Positions 41,628 to 51,992 of a stretch of 64,000 bases of DNA are shown piece after piece; position 1 is the first letter of the stretch; each line of letters opens with the position of its first letter. Source of the stretch: Phaeodactylum tricornutum CCAP 1055/1 (taxonomy: Eukaryota; Bacillariophyta; Bacillariophyceae; Surirellales; Neidiaceae); NCBI RefSeq assembly GCF_000150955.2, contig NC_011672.1, positions 558,001-622,000 of the forward strand, read 5' to 3'. A model generated the notes under the pieces. The model was not told the origin of the DNA. It saw nothing but the letters and a program-made list of their open reading frames with translations, and did not search any database. The translations under genes and the position numbers were made by a program.

Positions 41628-42176
41628 CTAGACCGCACCCTCTTCTACCTTTCCGATTTCTTTGGCCAATCGCTGGCAGGCAAAGACAATACGATTGAGC
41701 ATGCTCACCAAATGTCGTTTATTTTCGATGCGGCTAGCGAACTGATTCGAGGAGATGCGAAGCTCTTCTTTTTCGAAATTAAGTCGGGATCCCACAATCT
41801 CATGCAGTAAATTCATTTCCAATTCATTCAGAGGAAGCTTGGAAGTATGGATCTTGACGGAGACCTTGTGTTCATTGACATGCACGTGCGGAACCAACAT
41901 GAGTCGGCCATAGCTCGTTGTGGAATACCGCAAAGCCGACTCGGGGATTCCACAATCAAGGTATCGCTCCGGCGGAGGAGTCAGATCGGTGGACCCAAGT
42001 GTAGTGGGACCTTTCTGCTCCATCCGATTAAAAAAGTCCTGCAGGGGACTCTCATAGGACTGTGCGGAGGCGTAACAGCGGACCAACGTCGATCGGCTTG
42101 GTGCGATGGCAGCGGCGGCGGCGACGTGCTGCTGCAGGCGAGAAGAAAGTTGCCTAGCGACAAGTCGAAAAGACAT
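41628..42176 (-). CDS. MRPS35: Mitochondrial small ribosomal subunit protein mS35
   Basis: A protein of 182 residues from the ATG at 42176. The N-terminus (MSFRLVARQLSSRLQQ, then an Ala run) is a typical mitochondrial presequence. The rest matches the MRP-S28/mS35 domain: LMLVPHVHVNEHKVSVKI, LHEIVGSRLNFEKEELRIS and FASRIENKRHLVSMLNRI. mS35 is a mitoribosomal small-subunit protein. It is shorter than animal mS35, keeping mainly the conserved domain. The call rests on remembered family patterns, not a search. Confidence 0.8.
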   Translation of the reverse strand: MSFRLVARQLSSRLQQHVAAAAAIAPSRSTLVRCYASAQSYESPLQDFFNRMEQKGPTTLGSTDLTPPPERYLDCGIPESALRYSTTSYGRLMLVPHVHVNEHKVSVKIHTSKLPLNELEMNLLHEIVGSRLNFEKEELRISSNQFASRIENKRHLVSMLNRIVFACQRLAKEIGKVEEGAV

Positions 42177-42901
42177 AATGAAATTAAACAAGGAAGCGTG
42201 TGGTCTTACAGATAGTAAAATCTTTGTCGCCTAAAAAGTTCTGTTGTGGTTCTTTGCTTGTCACTTGCTCGTTTTGTAAAAACGAACCCGTCCACCAACA
42301 TACAGGTTGCAAACGACATAGACAGTGAGAGAGCTGCCGGAACGCAACGAGAGGCTCAGCTGTATTTTCACGGTCGACGGAAGACCCCTCAGAAGTTCTG
42401 ACACATAGCTATTGAATCCCTGGTATGATTTCCATTCTGAAACTCGCAACTACAAAGAATTTATATATACACAAAAATTCTTAATGTCTTCGAGACACTC
42501 CCAAGATCGTTGGCCTCTTCCGAAAATCCTTACAAATAATGTAAAACGTCTCGAAACCCCTCCCGCGAGAGCGCTGGGCGGAAAGCCGAACGCTTGGGGC
42601 GAAAGCTATCCAATCCCAGAGAGCTCAGCTTCATCGGAATTTATCGAACGACCAACCATATACCGTACAAAACATATATTTTTTATATCTGTTTGCAACA
42701 TCAAAGCAAACTGACGAATCGGAGATCCATTATTCTGGATCCAGTCTTGCTCCAGCAGATGAGGCGGACAATTCGCGTCGCCAATTGACAAACATAGCTC
42801 AGCTGCATAAATACCGTTAGGTTATCGAAAATACATGTCTATGGATACGATACGAAACAGAGGAACCACCACTGAATCATTACTGTTTCATTGTATGCCT
42901 A
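42177..42901. other. Tandem intergenic region
   Basis: 725 bp between the mS35 start and the SecE-like stop (both minus strand). It contains the mS35 promoter; no other feature could be supported. Confidence 0.5.
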
Positions 42902-43956
42902 CTACAAGCCCGGTAATGATTTCGATCCGGTCACTGTATTCACTTTCTCGGCAATTCTTGCGACATCCTGCTCATTCATATTATCCATCCATCCTTTTGG
43001 TAGATCCAACCCATCGAATCGACTGGCATAGTTTGCCAAGTCGTCCGCAGTCGGGATAAATCCCAGCGACATGTAGGCACCCCGCAACACTTTATCCCAA
43101 GAAATAATGAGAGCACCCGTAACTGCAATGACCACCAACATGAGTCCTACTTCCCGTAAGGCGGAGGCAAAGTCTGGCCATTTGGCGTTGGAAAATTCCG
43201 CCATGGCCTGCTCGACCAAATTCTTGCTCATGACTGGATCAACTTGCTCTTGTTCCTCTTTCGATAGTTCACTTTCCGGGTCATAAAACATACTCGGCAA
43301 ATCCTCGTTCCATTCGCTCTTGGAAATCGTCTTTTCCGAGTTAATCTGGGACAGATCGAGCCCGCCGAACATGTCGGAGTTTTCCGAAGCCGCGCTGGCG
43401 GACCCCGCTGCGGTGGCGGCCTTGGTCTTGGCGGCAATGTAATCGGCGGAAACTTTGGACTTTTCGATACCCATGGATTCCGTTCGTGCCCGAATTGCCG
43501 CTCGCATTTTTTCAATATTGTCCGTTTGGTACTGTACAAATATAGTCCGAACCGAAATGCCCTCAGCGGGTGAGCGCAAGAAACAAGCGCGGTCAACGAA
43601 ATCGATCAATATTTTTAAGTGTAGCAACGTACCTCCGGATTGGAATCGAAATCCCCCATTTGGTCCATTCGTTCCTGGTCTTGTTCTTCAATTAAGGAGC
43701 GTCCGGCATCATCGAAACTAGTCCGCTCCGCTTGTTCACTGTCACTGTCGTTTGCGCCTGATTCCGGTTGAGAAGAATCCCTACTACTCTTTTGGGAATC
43801 CGACAAAAAGAGTGCAAGGCTCGGCCGCGACGAGAGGAACTGCCGACTGATACCTGGTCGAACCGCCAACGGCGTGTTCCAAGCGGCCGTCCATGGCAGA
43901 CTCAATGATGCGATAAACCATACTAGCAAAGCATGGTGGATAGAAAATTGCCGCAT
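42902..43956 (-). CDS. Plastid-targeted membrane protein, possible SecE
   Basis: Two exons, 43956-43633 and 43531-42902, joined in phase 0 over a 101-nt intron, give 317 residues. The leader is a signal peptide ending LPWTAAWNTP, with Trp at the +1 site allowed in diatom plastid leaders, then a Ser/Arg-rich transit-like part. An acidic middle region follows. Near the C-terminus, EFSNAKWPDFASALREVG leads into one membrane span (GLMLVVIAVTGALIISWDKVL). This order, amphipathic helix with a Trp-Pro turn then a single span, resembles SecE. I recall SecY and SecA, but not SecE, as plastid-encoded in diatoms, so a nuclear SecE would make sense. The protein is much longer than bacterial SecE, so the name is tentative. 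Confidence 0.6.
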
Positions 43957-44844
43957 ACTACCCGAGCGAGTCAACCTATGAGTAAGCAGGACCCAGGAAT
44001 CACTCGATCAAAGAAGCGAAAGAGAGAGAGAGAGCAATTAAGAGGATAGTGGGTTGTCTCTGGACGACAAGATAAAGGTTGTTTGCGGTCTCTATAAGGT
44101 CGTGCCACTTGGACTTGTTCAAGGTAGGCAGGCTTTCCTGAAACTCACGGGTTGCCAGACCCTTTGTTTGCATATAGGGTGCGGCGTCGGGTGGGGTTGG
44201 GGTATTGCGATTGCTGTACTGCGCCTGTGATCGTGGAGTCACGAATGGATGCTTCGATTGGTAGGGAAAATCTCTTTGACGGGACACCCATCAAGAAAGG
44301 TACGTCAGTCACTGACTCTGATTTCAGGACGAGGGTGGCTTGAATCGGGCCCCCGTCTGCCCAACCTGCCTACCTCGCATACACGTAGACACTGGTAGAC
44401 TTTCTGCGGCACGCATCGGATGGCTCCCAATCGCTGTGTCCCCGGAGGCGAATCGGTAGATCTCACCGTCTGATTGCGTCCGTACTTGCTACGCACAGCA
44501 CACACGTAACCCGTGTGCGGTGTGTGTGGGGGTGAGGGCTGTGGGAACTCTACGGACGGATCGCTACCGCTGGGGGGAAATTGACCAACGAACGCGGGTC
44601 GACCGCGACACATTCCCTGCTTCGTGTACACACAGGGATCTACATACTTACTTTTACTAGCAACCAATACAGACGCAGAGGTTCCTTGGTACACGCCAGC
44701 CTCCTACACGACACCGGCTTCGATCCTCCATCAGCGGAGACCATCAGTGGTTCCGCCGCATCGAAAGGTTTCCTTCCAATCCTCAAGTCTATCTCTAGCT
44801 ATATTTACCGTTACACAAACCCATCGAGACATATACTTTAAACC
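43957..44844. promoter_or_regulatory. Divergent promoter region of two plastid-protein genes
   Basis: 888 bp between the SecE-like and S1 start codons. It contains an (AG)7 run at 44021-44034, which is CT-rich in the SecE-like 5' flank, and a small hairpin CACACG...CGTGTG near 44501-44517. Frames inside it start without ATG and lack features. Confidence 0.5.
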
Positions 44845-46291
44845 ATGAAGCTAGCAAGTGCCACAGCCTTTGCCGCTTTCCTTGTTACGGCTTCGGCCTT
44901 TAGTCCGTCGATGATGGCACGGTACGTTACTTCTCTGCTTGGGTAGTAGGTAGTAGCACCGTACGTTGTAGTGCAAAGTGTTCACTTCCTCCATCCCCTC
45001 GGTTATGTCCGTAGCCTTGGTTGTTGCTCTAGACAAGTGTACGAGTCTTCCATTCCCTTATTTGCTTGCTGGCTGCAAGTATCCGTCCTCTGTCACTCAC
45101 CTTTCATTTTGCTTTCACTACGTTGTCGTTTCGTGCAGTTCCACTACCAAGTTGTATTCCGCAGTGGCGGACGAAGCTGTAGAGACCACAGAAAAGAAAA
45201 AGGTCAAGGGACCCACACGGTTTGATCGCTTGAAGCAACTCTACAAAGGTCCCAAGTTCGAATCGACGGACGACTCTATTCCCTTTTCCTACGATGAGTT
45301 CGCCAAGGCGGTTGACGAAACGGAATACGGCTTTGAACGCAACGCGGTAGTGCAGGGGACCGCGGTCGAGTATTCGGGCAGTGGATGTCTGGTCGATATT
45401 GGTGCCAAGGCCTCGGCCTATCTACCGGACCAGGAAGCCTCGCTCGATCAGGATCTCAATATTGAAGACGCTGTCCCGCTCGATACGCCCATGGAGTTCC
45501 AAATCATCTCGGAAGAAGACGAGAATGGACAATTGCTGGTATCCATCAAGCGTATCGAATACAAGAAGGCCTGGGAAAAGGTACTTTCCATGGCGGAGGA
45601 GGACCAGATCTTGGAGGCCAAGGTTATCGCTGTCAACCGCGGTGGAGCCATCTGTTTGGTGGAAGGACTCCGCGCATTTTTGCCCGGTTCCCATTTGACC
45701 GGACAGTTGCCCGACGAAGATCTCATTGGAAACAACTTGCAGCTTAAATTCCTCGAAGTCAACCAGGAAACCAATAAACTGGTCGTCTCCAACCGGAAGG
45801 CAGTGGTTGAGCAGCAAATGGCGGATCTCTCCCGGGGTGACCTCGTTGCCGGTATGGTCAAGGCGCTCAAACCGTACGGTGCGTTCGTCGAAGTCGGCGG
45901 TATGTCCGGTCTCTTGCACATTAGTCAGATTAGTTACGATCGTATTGATGATCTCGAGAAGGTCTTGCAACCAGGCATGCAGGTCAAGTGCATGATTATC
46001 GACCACGACAAGGTCAATGGACGTATTGCTTTGAGTACCAAGACGTTGGAACCGGAACCCGGTGACATGCTCAAGGACCCGAAGATGGTGTTTGAAAAGG
46101 CCGAAGCGACGGCCGCCGCGTACCACGCCCGAATGGAAGCCGAACGACAGGCCCGAGAAGAAGCCGCGCGCGATATCGTATTGGGTCTGGGAGATTCTCT
46201 GGATGACTTGGACGGCACCAATGGCGACAGCGACAGCAACGAAGATCCCTTGAAGAATGTTTCCGACAGTCTCGACTCGCTGCTTTCTTAA
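44845..46291 (+). CDS. RPS1: Plastid 30S ribosomal protein S1
   Basis: Two exons, 44845-44921 and 45139-46291, joined over a 217-nt intron that splits an Arg codon, give 409 residues. Exon 1 encodes almost only the leader, with the textbook motif TASAFSPS, so import through the plastid ER and plastid membranes is well supported. The mature part has three S1 RNA-binding domains at about residues 92-155, 179-243 and 256-330 (KPYGAFVEVGGMSGLLHISQ in the third), then a Glu/Ala-rich helix and an acidic tail. This matches three-domain chloroplast S1 of plants and algae, which helps recruit mRNA to the 30S subunit. It diverges from the SecE-like gene. Confidence 0.92.
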
Positions 46292-46586
46292 AACCTAAAT
46301 AAAAGCAATACTTTTACAACGTTTGTTCAAACCGCGTTGTTTTGTTGTTTTGGTGGCCCTTTCGCTAGACCTACCTTTTCGATATCTGCTCTGATTCACG
46401 AAGATACACGATTACTTATGGCGTGGTCGCGGCGTGTTTGGTCTCTTGTCAATCGGCTCCGTCATTTCAATCTGTTGTAATCCTGCCAAACAACCACGTC
46501 TGTTCGTGCTAGAAACACGTAGATTCCTTGTTTGCGTACGGAGAGTGTTGGCTATTTACCTTTCAGACTACAAGACGTTTCTCGGC

Positions 46587-47516
46587 ATGTTCAAGAAAAA
46601 AGACGGAGTCAAGCGCCAACTCAAGAACGTCCGGAAACGACCCGAGTCGGAAGGGGAAGACTCGGATCCTAATGAGACCAGTACACAAATATTGCTGACC
46701 AAAAAGAAGCGCAAATTGTTGACAGACATTCAGTATAAACGAGGCGTGGGCGCCGTTCAGCTCCTCCGAAACGCCATAGATACGACGATGGAAAGATCCG
46801 AACGACGCGACCCTGAATTCGAATCCAACGAAGCATCCAAAGAAGGAATTTTAGAACGGAAGCACAAGCAAGCTATGGAAGCATACATCCGAGAAAAAAC
46901 CGGTGCAGGGGCCGACCTCAAGGAAGAGCTCAAGCTGTCAACTGCCAGCGGCGCAACGTCGTTGACGGAAGAAGAGCTTTACAAGGAACTGGCGCAGAGA
47001 GCGATCCATATGGTGGGGAGGACGGCCGTACAATCTGAGAAATCCGGCGACGTAGGGTCCGGTGGTGCGGTTCTCGTTGCGGGGACTGGTATAGCGGAAG
47101 TGATTTTACCAATCAATGAACGACTCCAAACTGCAGTCGAAACTGAAAACGCACGGGACAACCATCAGTTTCGTGAAAGCCTTCCTGCCGCGTCTAGCGT
47201 TGCGTCGCTGCCCGGTCGATTTCTGGTCCCGTCGAACTGTTCGCACTCCTCAGGGGTATCACAGCGATTGGTGGACGTCAATGGCGACACTTCCACGTCG
47301 CCTACCAACGCACCAGCACCCAACCATGCCAGCAAAGATGAAACTCCTCAACATCCAGACGAGGAGAGATTAGGATTCGAAGCATTAAGAAAAGGAAAAG
47401 ATGGTAGCGCATTGGGACGGGACACTCAGAAGCAAACACGACGTCGCGATAGGGCTTCCGACGATCGGGTATATAAGCAATTCGTGGCTCGAGAAAGAGA
47501 CCAAAATCGGAAGTAG
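46587..47516 (+). CDS. Hep59/TLS1 (C9orf78) family protein
   Basis: A protein of 309 residues from the ATG at 46587; the open frame before it lacks family features. It is charged, with a basic N-terminus (MFKKKDGVKRQLKNVRKR), a central GVGAVQLLRNAI element, ILPINERLQTAVETENAR preceded by GTGIAEV, and a C-terminal ASDDRVYKQFVARERDQ. These follow the order of the Hep59/TLS1 family (human C9orf78: SAVALL, GIPEVDL, ATDDYHYEKF). Members are nuclear and linked to splicing; fission yeast Tls1 acts on splicing of telomere genes. The Ser/Thr-rich stretch before the end is species-specific. It ends 44 bp from the RbfA-like gene, tail-to-tail. Confidence 0.75.
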   Translation: MFKKKDGVKRQLKNVRKRPESEGEDSDPNETSTQILLTKKKRKLLTDIQYKRGVGAVQLLRNAIDTTMERSERRDPEFESNEASKEGILERKHKQAMEAYIREKTGAGADLKEELKLSTASGATSLTEEELYKELAQRAIHMVGRTAVQSEKSGDVGSGGAVLVAGTGIAEVILPINERLQTAVETENARDNHQFRESLPAASSVASLPGRFLVPSNCSHSSGVSQRLVDVNGDTSTSPTNAPAPNHASKDETPQHPDEERLGFEALRKGKDGSALGRDTQKQTRRRDRASDDRVYKQFVARERDQNRK

Positions 47517-47560
47517 AGGAGTCATTCTTTTTCGAGTAATTATCTATAGTTTTTTTGGAT

Positions 47561-48211
47561 CTATTCTGAAAAATCATAAAGATCCTTTAGAGCATCGTGC
47601 AGCATTATTTCTGGTGCTGCTTTCAGTTTCAAACGAGGTGAAAAGTAACTGCTGAGAACGGCGGTGATGCGACGCTGAAGCATTACACCTCCTTTTTCGT
47701 CGATTATTTGCTGCATCTTAAACTGCAAATAGTGCTTTTGATTCTTCGTCAAGCTGTCGTTCAGCAGAACACTGTACGGTAAAGCCCAGTACAAGTAGGC
47801 CATCCTTAATGACGGCTTAACTTCCACTCCTAACAGCAATATTGGATCACCGTGAACACACAAGGACGGATCTTTCATTGACATTTGATCCAAGCAATCT
47901 GTTGCCACGGTCAAAATTCGATTCTCTTCTGAGCGTTGGCGATTGCTTGGGCCCTCAAGCTCTTCCAAAGGCGTGAGCAACGATTTTTTGGTATTCTTGG
48001 ATGCCTGAATCTGGACAGCTGTGTTATTCAAATGAGCGATTCCATCTCGGATTATAGACGCTATTGCTTTATTGCGTGGCGGATTGGCCTGTTTCTCCGT
48101 GTCGACTGCCTTGTTCGAGAGAAAAATCCTTGAGATTGAGTTTGGGCAGTGAGGACGTCTGAATAAAACCGACGGCTTCAAGCATTTTAGAGAGGACGCG
48201 ACACAACTCAT
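47561..48211 (-). CDS. RbfA-like ribosome-binding factor, organellar
   Basis: A protein of 216 residues from the ATG at 48211. The N-terminus (MSCVASSLKCLKPSVLFRR) looks like a mitochondrial presequence and lacks an ASAF-type plastid leader. The region from about residue 60 resembles RbfA: IIRDGIAHLNN at the start of the KH-like fold, VEVKPSLRMAYLYWALPY in place of the V(s)PDLRxAxVYVS strand, then LQRRITAVLSSYFSPRLKLKAAPEI and a final HDAL. RbfA binds the small subunit during 16S-type rRNA maturation. The insert between the first helix and the second strand is longer than in bacteria. Without a search, the compartment and family remain probable. Confidence 0.68.
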   Translation of the reverse strand: MSCVASSLKCLKPSVLFRRPHCPNSISRIFLSNKAVDTEKQANPPRNKAIASIIRDGIAHLNNTAVQIQASKNTKKSLLTPLEELEGPSNRQRSEENRILTVATDCLDQMSMKDPSLCVHGDPILLLGVEVKPSLRMAYLYWALPYSVLLNDSLTKNQKHYLQFKMQQIIDEKGGVMLQRRITAVLSSYFSPRLKLKAAPEIMLHDALKDLYDFSE

Positions 48212-49239
48212 TGGAAACAACGTTGACCGATGCTTTACTTTGAAGTTTTGGCTTGCACTCTGATGGTACAGCCCCCTTCTAACGTTGACTGTTGACTAAG
48301 TATAAACGTAAATATATCGTGTCGATCGTACCAACGTAGACTGGGGCTTCTATTCTACTTCCTTCACCGCCGCATCGCCACTCGCGTCGTCGGTTCGCTG
48401 CGACAAAAGTCAAGCGTAGCGAAAATCGAGAAATCGCGCTTCGCCGTCTTTTTCTATTCGTGTTTCGATTCAATCCAAGACTTCCGACCCAAAAATTGTT
48501 CATTGTCATTTTTAACATAATGTAATATCAGGCTCAGAGTCAGGCAGTCAAGATATCGGCTGTCAATCCTCCCTTTGCCGACTTGGTCACGGAATTGGCA
48601 AATCAAGCACATGCAATCTTGGGAAAATTCATGTATTTCTTTTTCGCATGCTTGTACGTCGGGATAAAACGCCCCAAGGAACGTGTATTCCTCTCGTAAA
48701 CGCATATTGCCATCCTAAATTTCGCATTTTCTCAGCTTTGGGCTGGGAATGGCTTGGTCAAAATAATTGTTAGATAGAACTTACACACCTTGAGGCATGA
48801 CATGGTGGGCATTTGAATAAGTCTCATTAGACACTTTCTTTCGATTAATTTAAAGTACTTCTGGCCCTTTGGATATCATTATCAACTCTTTCAGGCCCAA
48901 AACAGCAAGCGAGTAACCAGAAAAAATACAGTGACCCCGTCGACATTTGGTGAATAAGACGGGGTGCTCCCGTCAATCTTGCAGCTTTCCTTATGGAAAG
49001 GTTTCTACTGCATTCTACATAATCCACGAGTCTTTTGAATTGTAAGTATGATTTGCAATACTGAACATATCTACATAAATGCTCTTTTGCCAAAGGTACT
49101 ACATATGAAGACAGAAATCAATTGCAGACATCACTCAAAAGATTTCGCCAAAAACAATCAAAAGGAGTTCTCGACGATGGTTGTCTCAAGTTGCCTCCAC
49201 GGAGTGCGACAAAGGCCAATTTCAGGTGATTGCCGTATC
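48212..49239. other. Intergenic region with no firm gene
   Basis: 1,028 bp between the RbfA-like start and the globin stop (both minus strand). An 83-codon frame with a real ATG lies at 48705-48454 on the minus strand, but it shows no known domain. Confidence 0.45.
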
Positions 49240-49812
49240 CTATTTGCCAGCTTGAATCATTGAATTCGAAATTCCTGCGAAGAATTCCTTCCAGGCTTTC
49301 CGGGATGCACTGGAGAATGATTCTCCTGTTGCCCTCTCAATTGCATACACTAGCGCTTCACACATGATAGGGTACATCTCGCTTTCGACACCCATACGAG
49401 CATGCTTCTCGCCCAGTTCTGTCATGATTTCGGTCAAAATCTCGACACCAGGCCCAAGCATAGTGAGTGACGTGTCAATCATTTGCACGAAGTACGACGC
49501 ATGCATCAGAAAACGTCGACTCTTTAGAATGAGTGGCGAAGAAGGCTCTATGTTCGCGTTGAAGCCGAACAGTGTCTTTCCTTTAGGACAGTCGGTAAAG
49601 AACCTGCAGCAACATTGATTGTCGATTTTGAGTGTAAAGAGCTCTGTGTAGAAAGTCTCACATCAAGTTTGTTAGCTGTCACTCAGAGACACTTACTTTT
49701 GGAACAGAATCGTACCAGTAACCACTTCATAGTTTTCGATCCTTCGCAGTGCATCCCAGCTCTCGTTGAGATGAGATACTGTTGTGTAACTGATGTCTTT
49801 CAATGCAGTCAT
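49240..49812 (-). CDS. Single-domain neuroglobin-like globin (two exons)
   Basis: Hand assembly gives exon 1 at 49812-49697 and exon 2 at 49603-49240, with a 93-nt intron (GTAAGT...CTGCAG) that splits a Lys codon. The product has 159 residues. An in-frame stop lies upstream of the ATG, which supports this start. The globin fold is read end to end: A helix with LNESWDALRRIENYE, then FFTDCPKGKTLFGF with the CD1-type Phe, E helix RRFLMHASYFVQMID with a candidate distal His, F helix ELGEKHARMGV with the proximal His, and H helix ASRKAWKEFFAGIS. The pattern is closest to neuroglobin-type globins, which often bind haem through both His residues and act in O2 or NO chemistry. No targeting signal or extra domain is seen. 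The actual ligand role is unknown. Confidence 0.82.
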
Positions 49813-50699
49813 CCTTGGTCCGCTACTCTTTCAGTAGATTGCCTTCGTGAATCGCAGCTTTCAGTTTGTAGCGATGGTTGAAAGATAAGTTGCGTATTCT
49901 TCCACTATGCTGCAAGCTGCTGTCTGAGGAGTCATAAATCATTTGCGTTGCCGGCATCGGCGGTCATCCGACATCCAAATTCATCCACTCATTTTTGCAG
50001 AATGTTTTAGGTGGACCGTTGATTTTGCGAGACATCTTCAGCACTTCGGGATAGGTGAATTATATAAGTAAAAGATCTTTGTATTTGGTCATTTCGTTGT
50101 TCCGATGCCTTTGGATGTCCGCCAAGAAAGACGTCAGAACCTTCAACAAAAAGCGAATCCTTTGTGTATAGGTAATATCCACCTGAAACAAAACTGCGGT
50201 CATTAGTCTTGGAGAGCATGTTGAAACAGAGCCCTATGACCGTGTCCTCGCAAGACAGCGTCCATCTGTCTTCAATGGAGTTTCGACAAAATTACAGTTG
50301 TCAGTGCTATATCAGTCCGATTTATTTAATGGTACTCGTACTCTTGATCGATATAGAAAGGGAAGTGTAAGGCTTGTTATGCAGTATTAAACAGTAGCTG
50401 GTAACAATTATTTTCCTTTGTCGTCTGTACACTTGGTATTCATGTTCCAGGAATCCACGAATAAATAATCAAAACATGAAGGGTTTGTCTTTCTGAGACG
50501 TCAACATACCCCGCAAAAAGTGGAACAAGTAGCCTTTACAAACAGTTAGGCTTTGCTGCCTAACTCGCTGTCAGAATTAGGAAGAGCTACTGTCTAGTAA
50601 CCACATGATTAAGCTCTACGACGAAAGAGCCTATCAGATCTGATAGAATTCGAAGTGAAAAACTGAGTTACTATTAATTCGATGTTTGCGTTGCGACTC
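49813..50699. other. Intergenic region with a perfect palindrome
   Basis: 887 bp between the globin ATG and the end of the Arc1p-like gene, both minus strand. The 16-bp palindrome CTATCAGATCTGATAG lies at 50631-50646. I see no gene. Confidence 0.5.
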
Positions 50700-51992
50700 T
50701 CAAGATACCTGCGCATCAGGCATTCCGTTCACAGACTTTACCGCACCGACAGTGGTTGCTCCTACCTTTCCTTTCCATACAACTATACCATCAGCGTCTG
50801 TCTTGAGGTCCGGAGCAAGCTTCTCAAATATCTTCTTTTTGGCAACTTTGTTCTCTGGTTCGGGCTCTCCGGAAAAGCCTTCAAACTGTACTCGCTCTCC
50901 AATTCTAGAACCAGTAGGCGGTACGACAAATTCAACAGCCGAGTGGTCACTGTTACTTGCACACAATACCATACCGTGCGACGGAAACCCAACCAGGTTG
51001 CGCGCCTTCAAATTACAAAGCACGAGCACCAAGCGATCTTGAAGGTCTTCCTTTTTATAAAATGGCCGGAGTCCCGACGCAACCTGACGCTTCTCAGTTC
51101 CAAGATCAATCTCTTCACAAAAGAGCTTGTCCGCTTCTTCATGATGCCATACTCTAATTATCTTGCCAACTCGAATATCCATTGCACTAATGTCAAACTC
51201 TGTCGCGGCCTGATTTCCCGCCGGCTCTGGCGTGGACTTCACCTCCTTTTTGGCTTCCTTCGTTTTTCCTTGCTTTTTTGCTCCTTTTCGTTCAATATTC
51301 TGATCTTTGCCGTCTTGTGGCAGCTGCGCTGGTGGCTGTTTCGGTTGCAGCACAACACTAGCGTCCTCCGAGCCGTAGAAGAAAACAGGCATGGATACAT
51401 GCGCCGACACGGGAGGAAAGGGAAGTGCGATCCCTCCTTTCAAAGCATAATTGTTGAGTACACTCACTACAGTAGTGAACCATCGGTTCACGGCAGAAAA
51501 GCAGGAAACTTCGGTATTCAATGTCAGCAAAACGAGCACGAGATCCAAGTCGGCCAGCGTTGGTTGGGGAGACAAAATCAAAAACGAGTGGCTCTCCAAA
51601 TGAGCGTTTAAGCCCATCAAAAATTCGTCCGAGACTTCCGTTATCTGGGCGGAAATGCTCATCCACATCGTCAAAGACCCCATGGCAGCAGCGGCGGTAG
51701 ATTCGCCTAACGAGCGCGCCGAAAAGCTATGCCCGCCCATGAAATAGTACGGAGCTTGATCCAACGCATAATGCAGTCCGTATCCACAGAGAGCGCGGAG
51801 AATTGCATTGCGCTGCTTCACTTCCTTGTCCCCCATAGAAAGCATCAGAGAGTTACCTTTCTTTTCGATTTTTACAGAGAGCTGTAGGGGCGAAGCAAGT
51901 TTGGCCACCAGTTGGAGGAGAAAGTCTTTCTCCCAAATACGACTGGCAACGGTTAGGCTGCAAAGTGCCGCAGACGTAGGTACCCCCGTCAT
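50700..51992 (-). CDS. Arc1p/AIMP1-like tRNA-binding aminoacylation cofactor
   Basis: A protein of 430 residues from the ATG at 51992. The N-terminal 200 residues look like a GST-C-type helical domain (YYFMGGHSFSARSLGE, SPQPTLADLDLVLVLL). A Lys/Glu-rich linker (about 225-265) follows. The C-terminal EMAP-II-type module starts with FDISAMDIRVGKIIRVWHH and continues with EEIDLGTEKRQVASGL, LVLCNLKARNLVGFPSHGMVLCAS and the late VWKGKVGATTVGA. Arc1p and AIMP1 use this layout to bind tRNA and to hold aminoacyl-tRNA synthetases in a cytosolic complex. No synthetase catalytic domain is present. The last codons read CAG GTA TCT TGA; the GT could be a donor, so a tiny extra 3' exon is possible. Confidence 0.85.
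   Translation of the reverse strand: MTGVPTSAALCSLTVASRIWEKDFLLQLVAKLASPLQLSVKIEKKGNSLMLSMGDKEVKQRNAILRALCGYGLHYALDQAPYYFMGGHSFSARSLGESTAAAAMGSLTMWMSISAQITEVSDEFLMGLNAHLESHSFLILSPQPTLADLDLVLVLLTLNTEVSCFSAVNRWFTTVVSVLNNYALKGGIALPFPPVSAHVSMPVFFYGSEDASVVLQPKQPPAQLPQDGKDQNIERKGAKKQGKTKEAKKEVKSTPEPAGNQAATEFDISAMDIRVGKIIRVWHHEEADKLFCEEIDLGTEKRQVASGLRPFYKKEDLQDRLVLVLCNLKARNLVGFPSHGMVLCASNSDHSAVEFVVPPTGSRIGERVQFEGFSGEPEPENKVAKKKIFEKLAPDLKTDADGIVVWKGKVGATTVGAVKSVNGMPDAQVS

Noticed and set aside
44000-44287. 95-codon minus-strand frame in the S1/SecE-like promoter region
   Set aside because: It lacks an ATG near its start, has no recognisable domain, and sits in a divergent promoter region.
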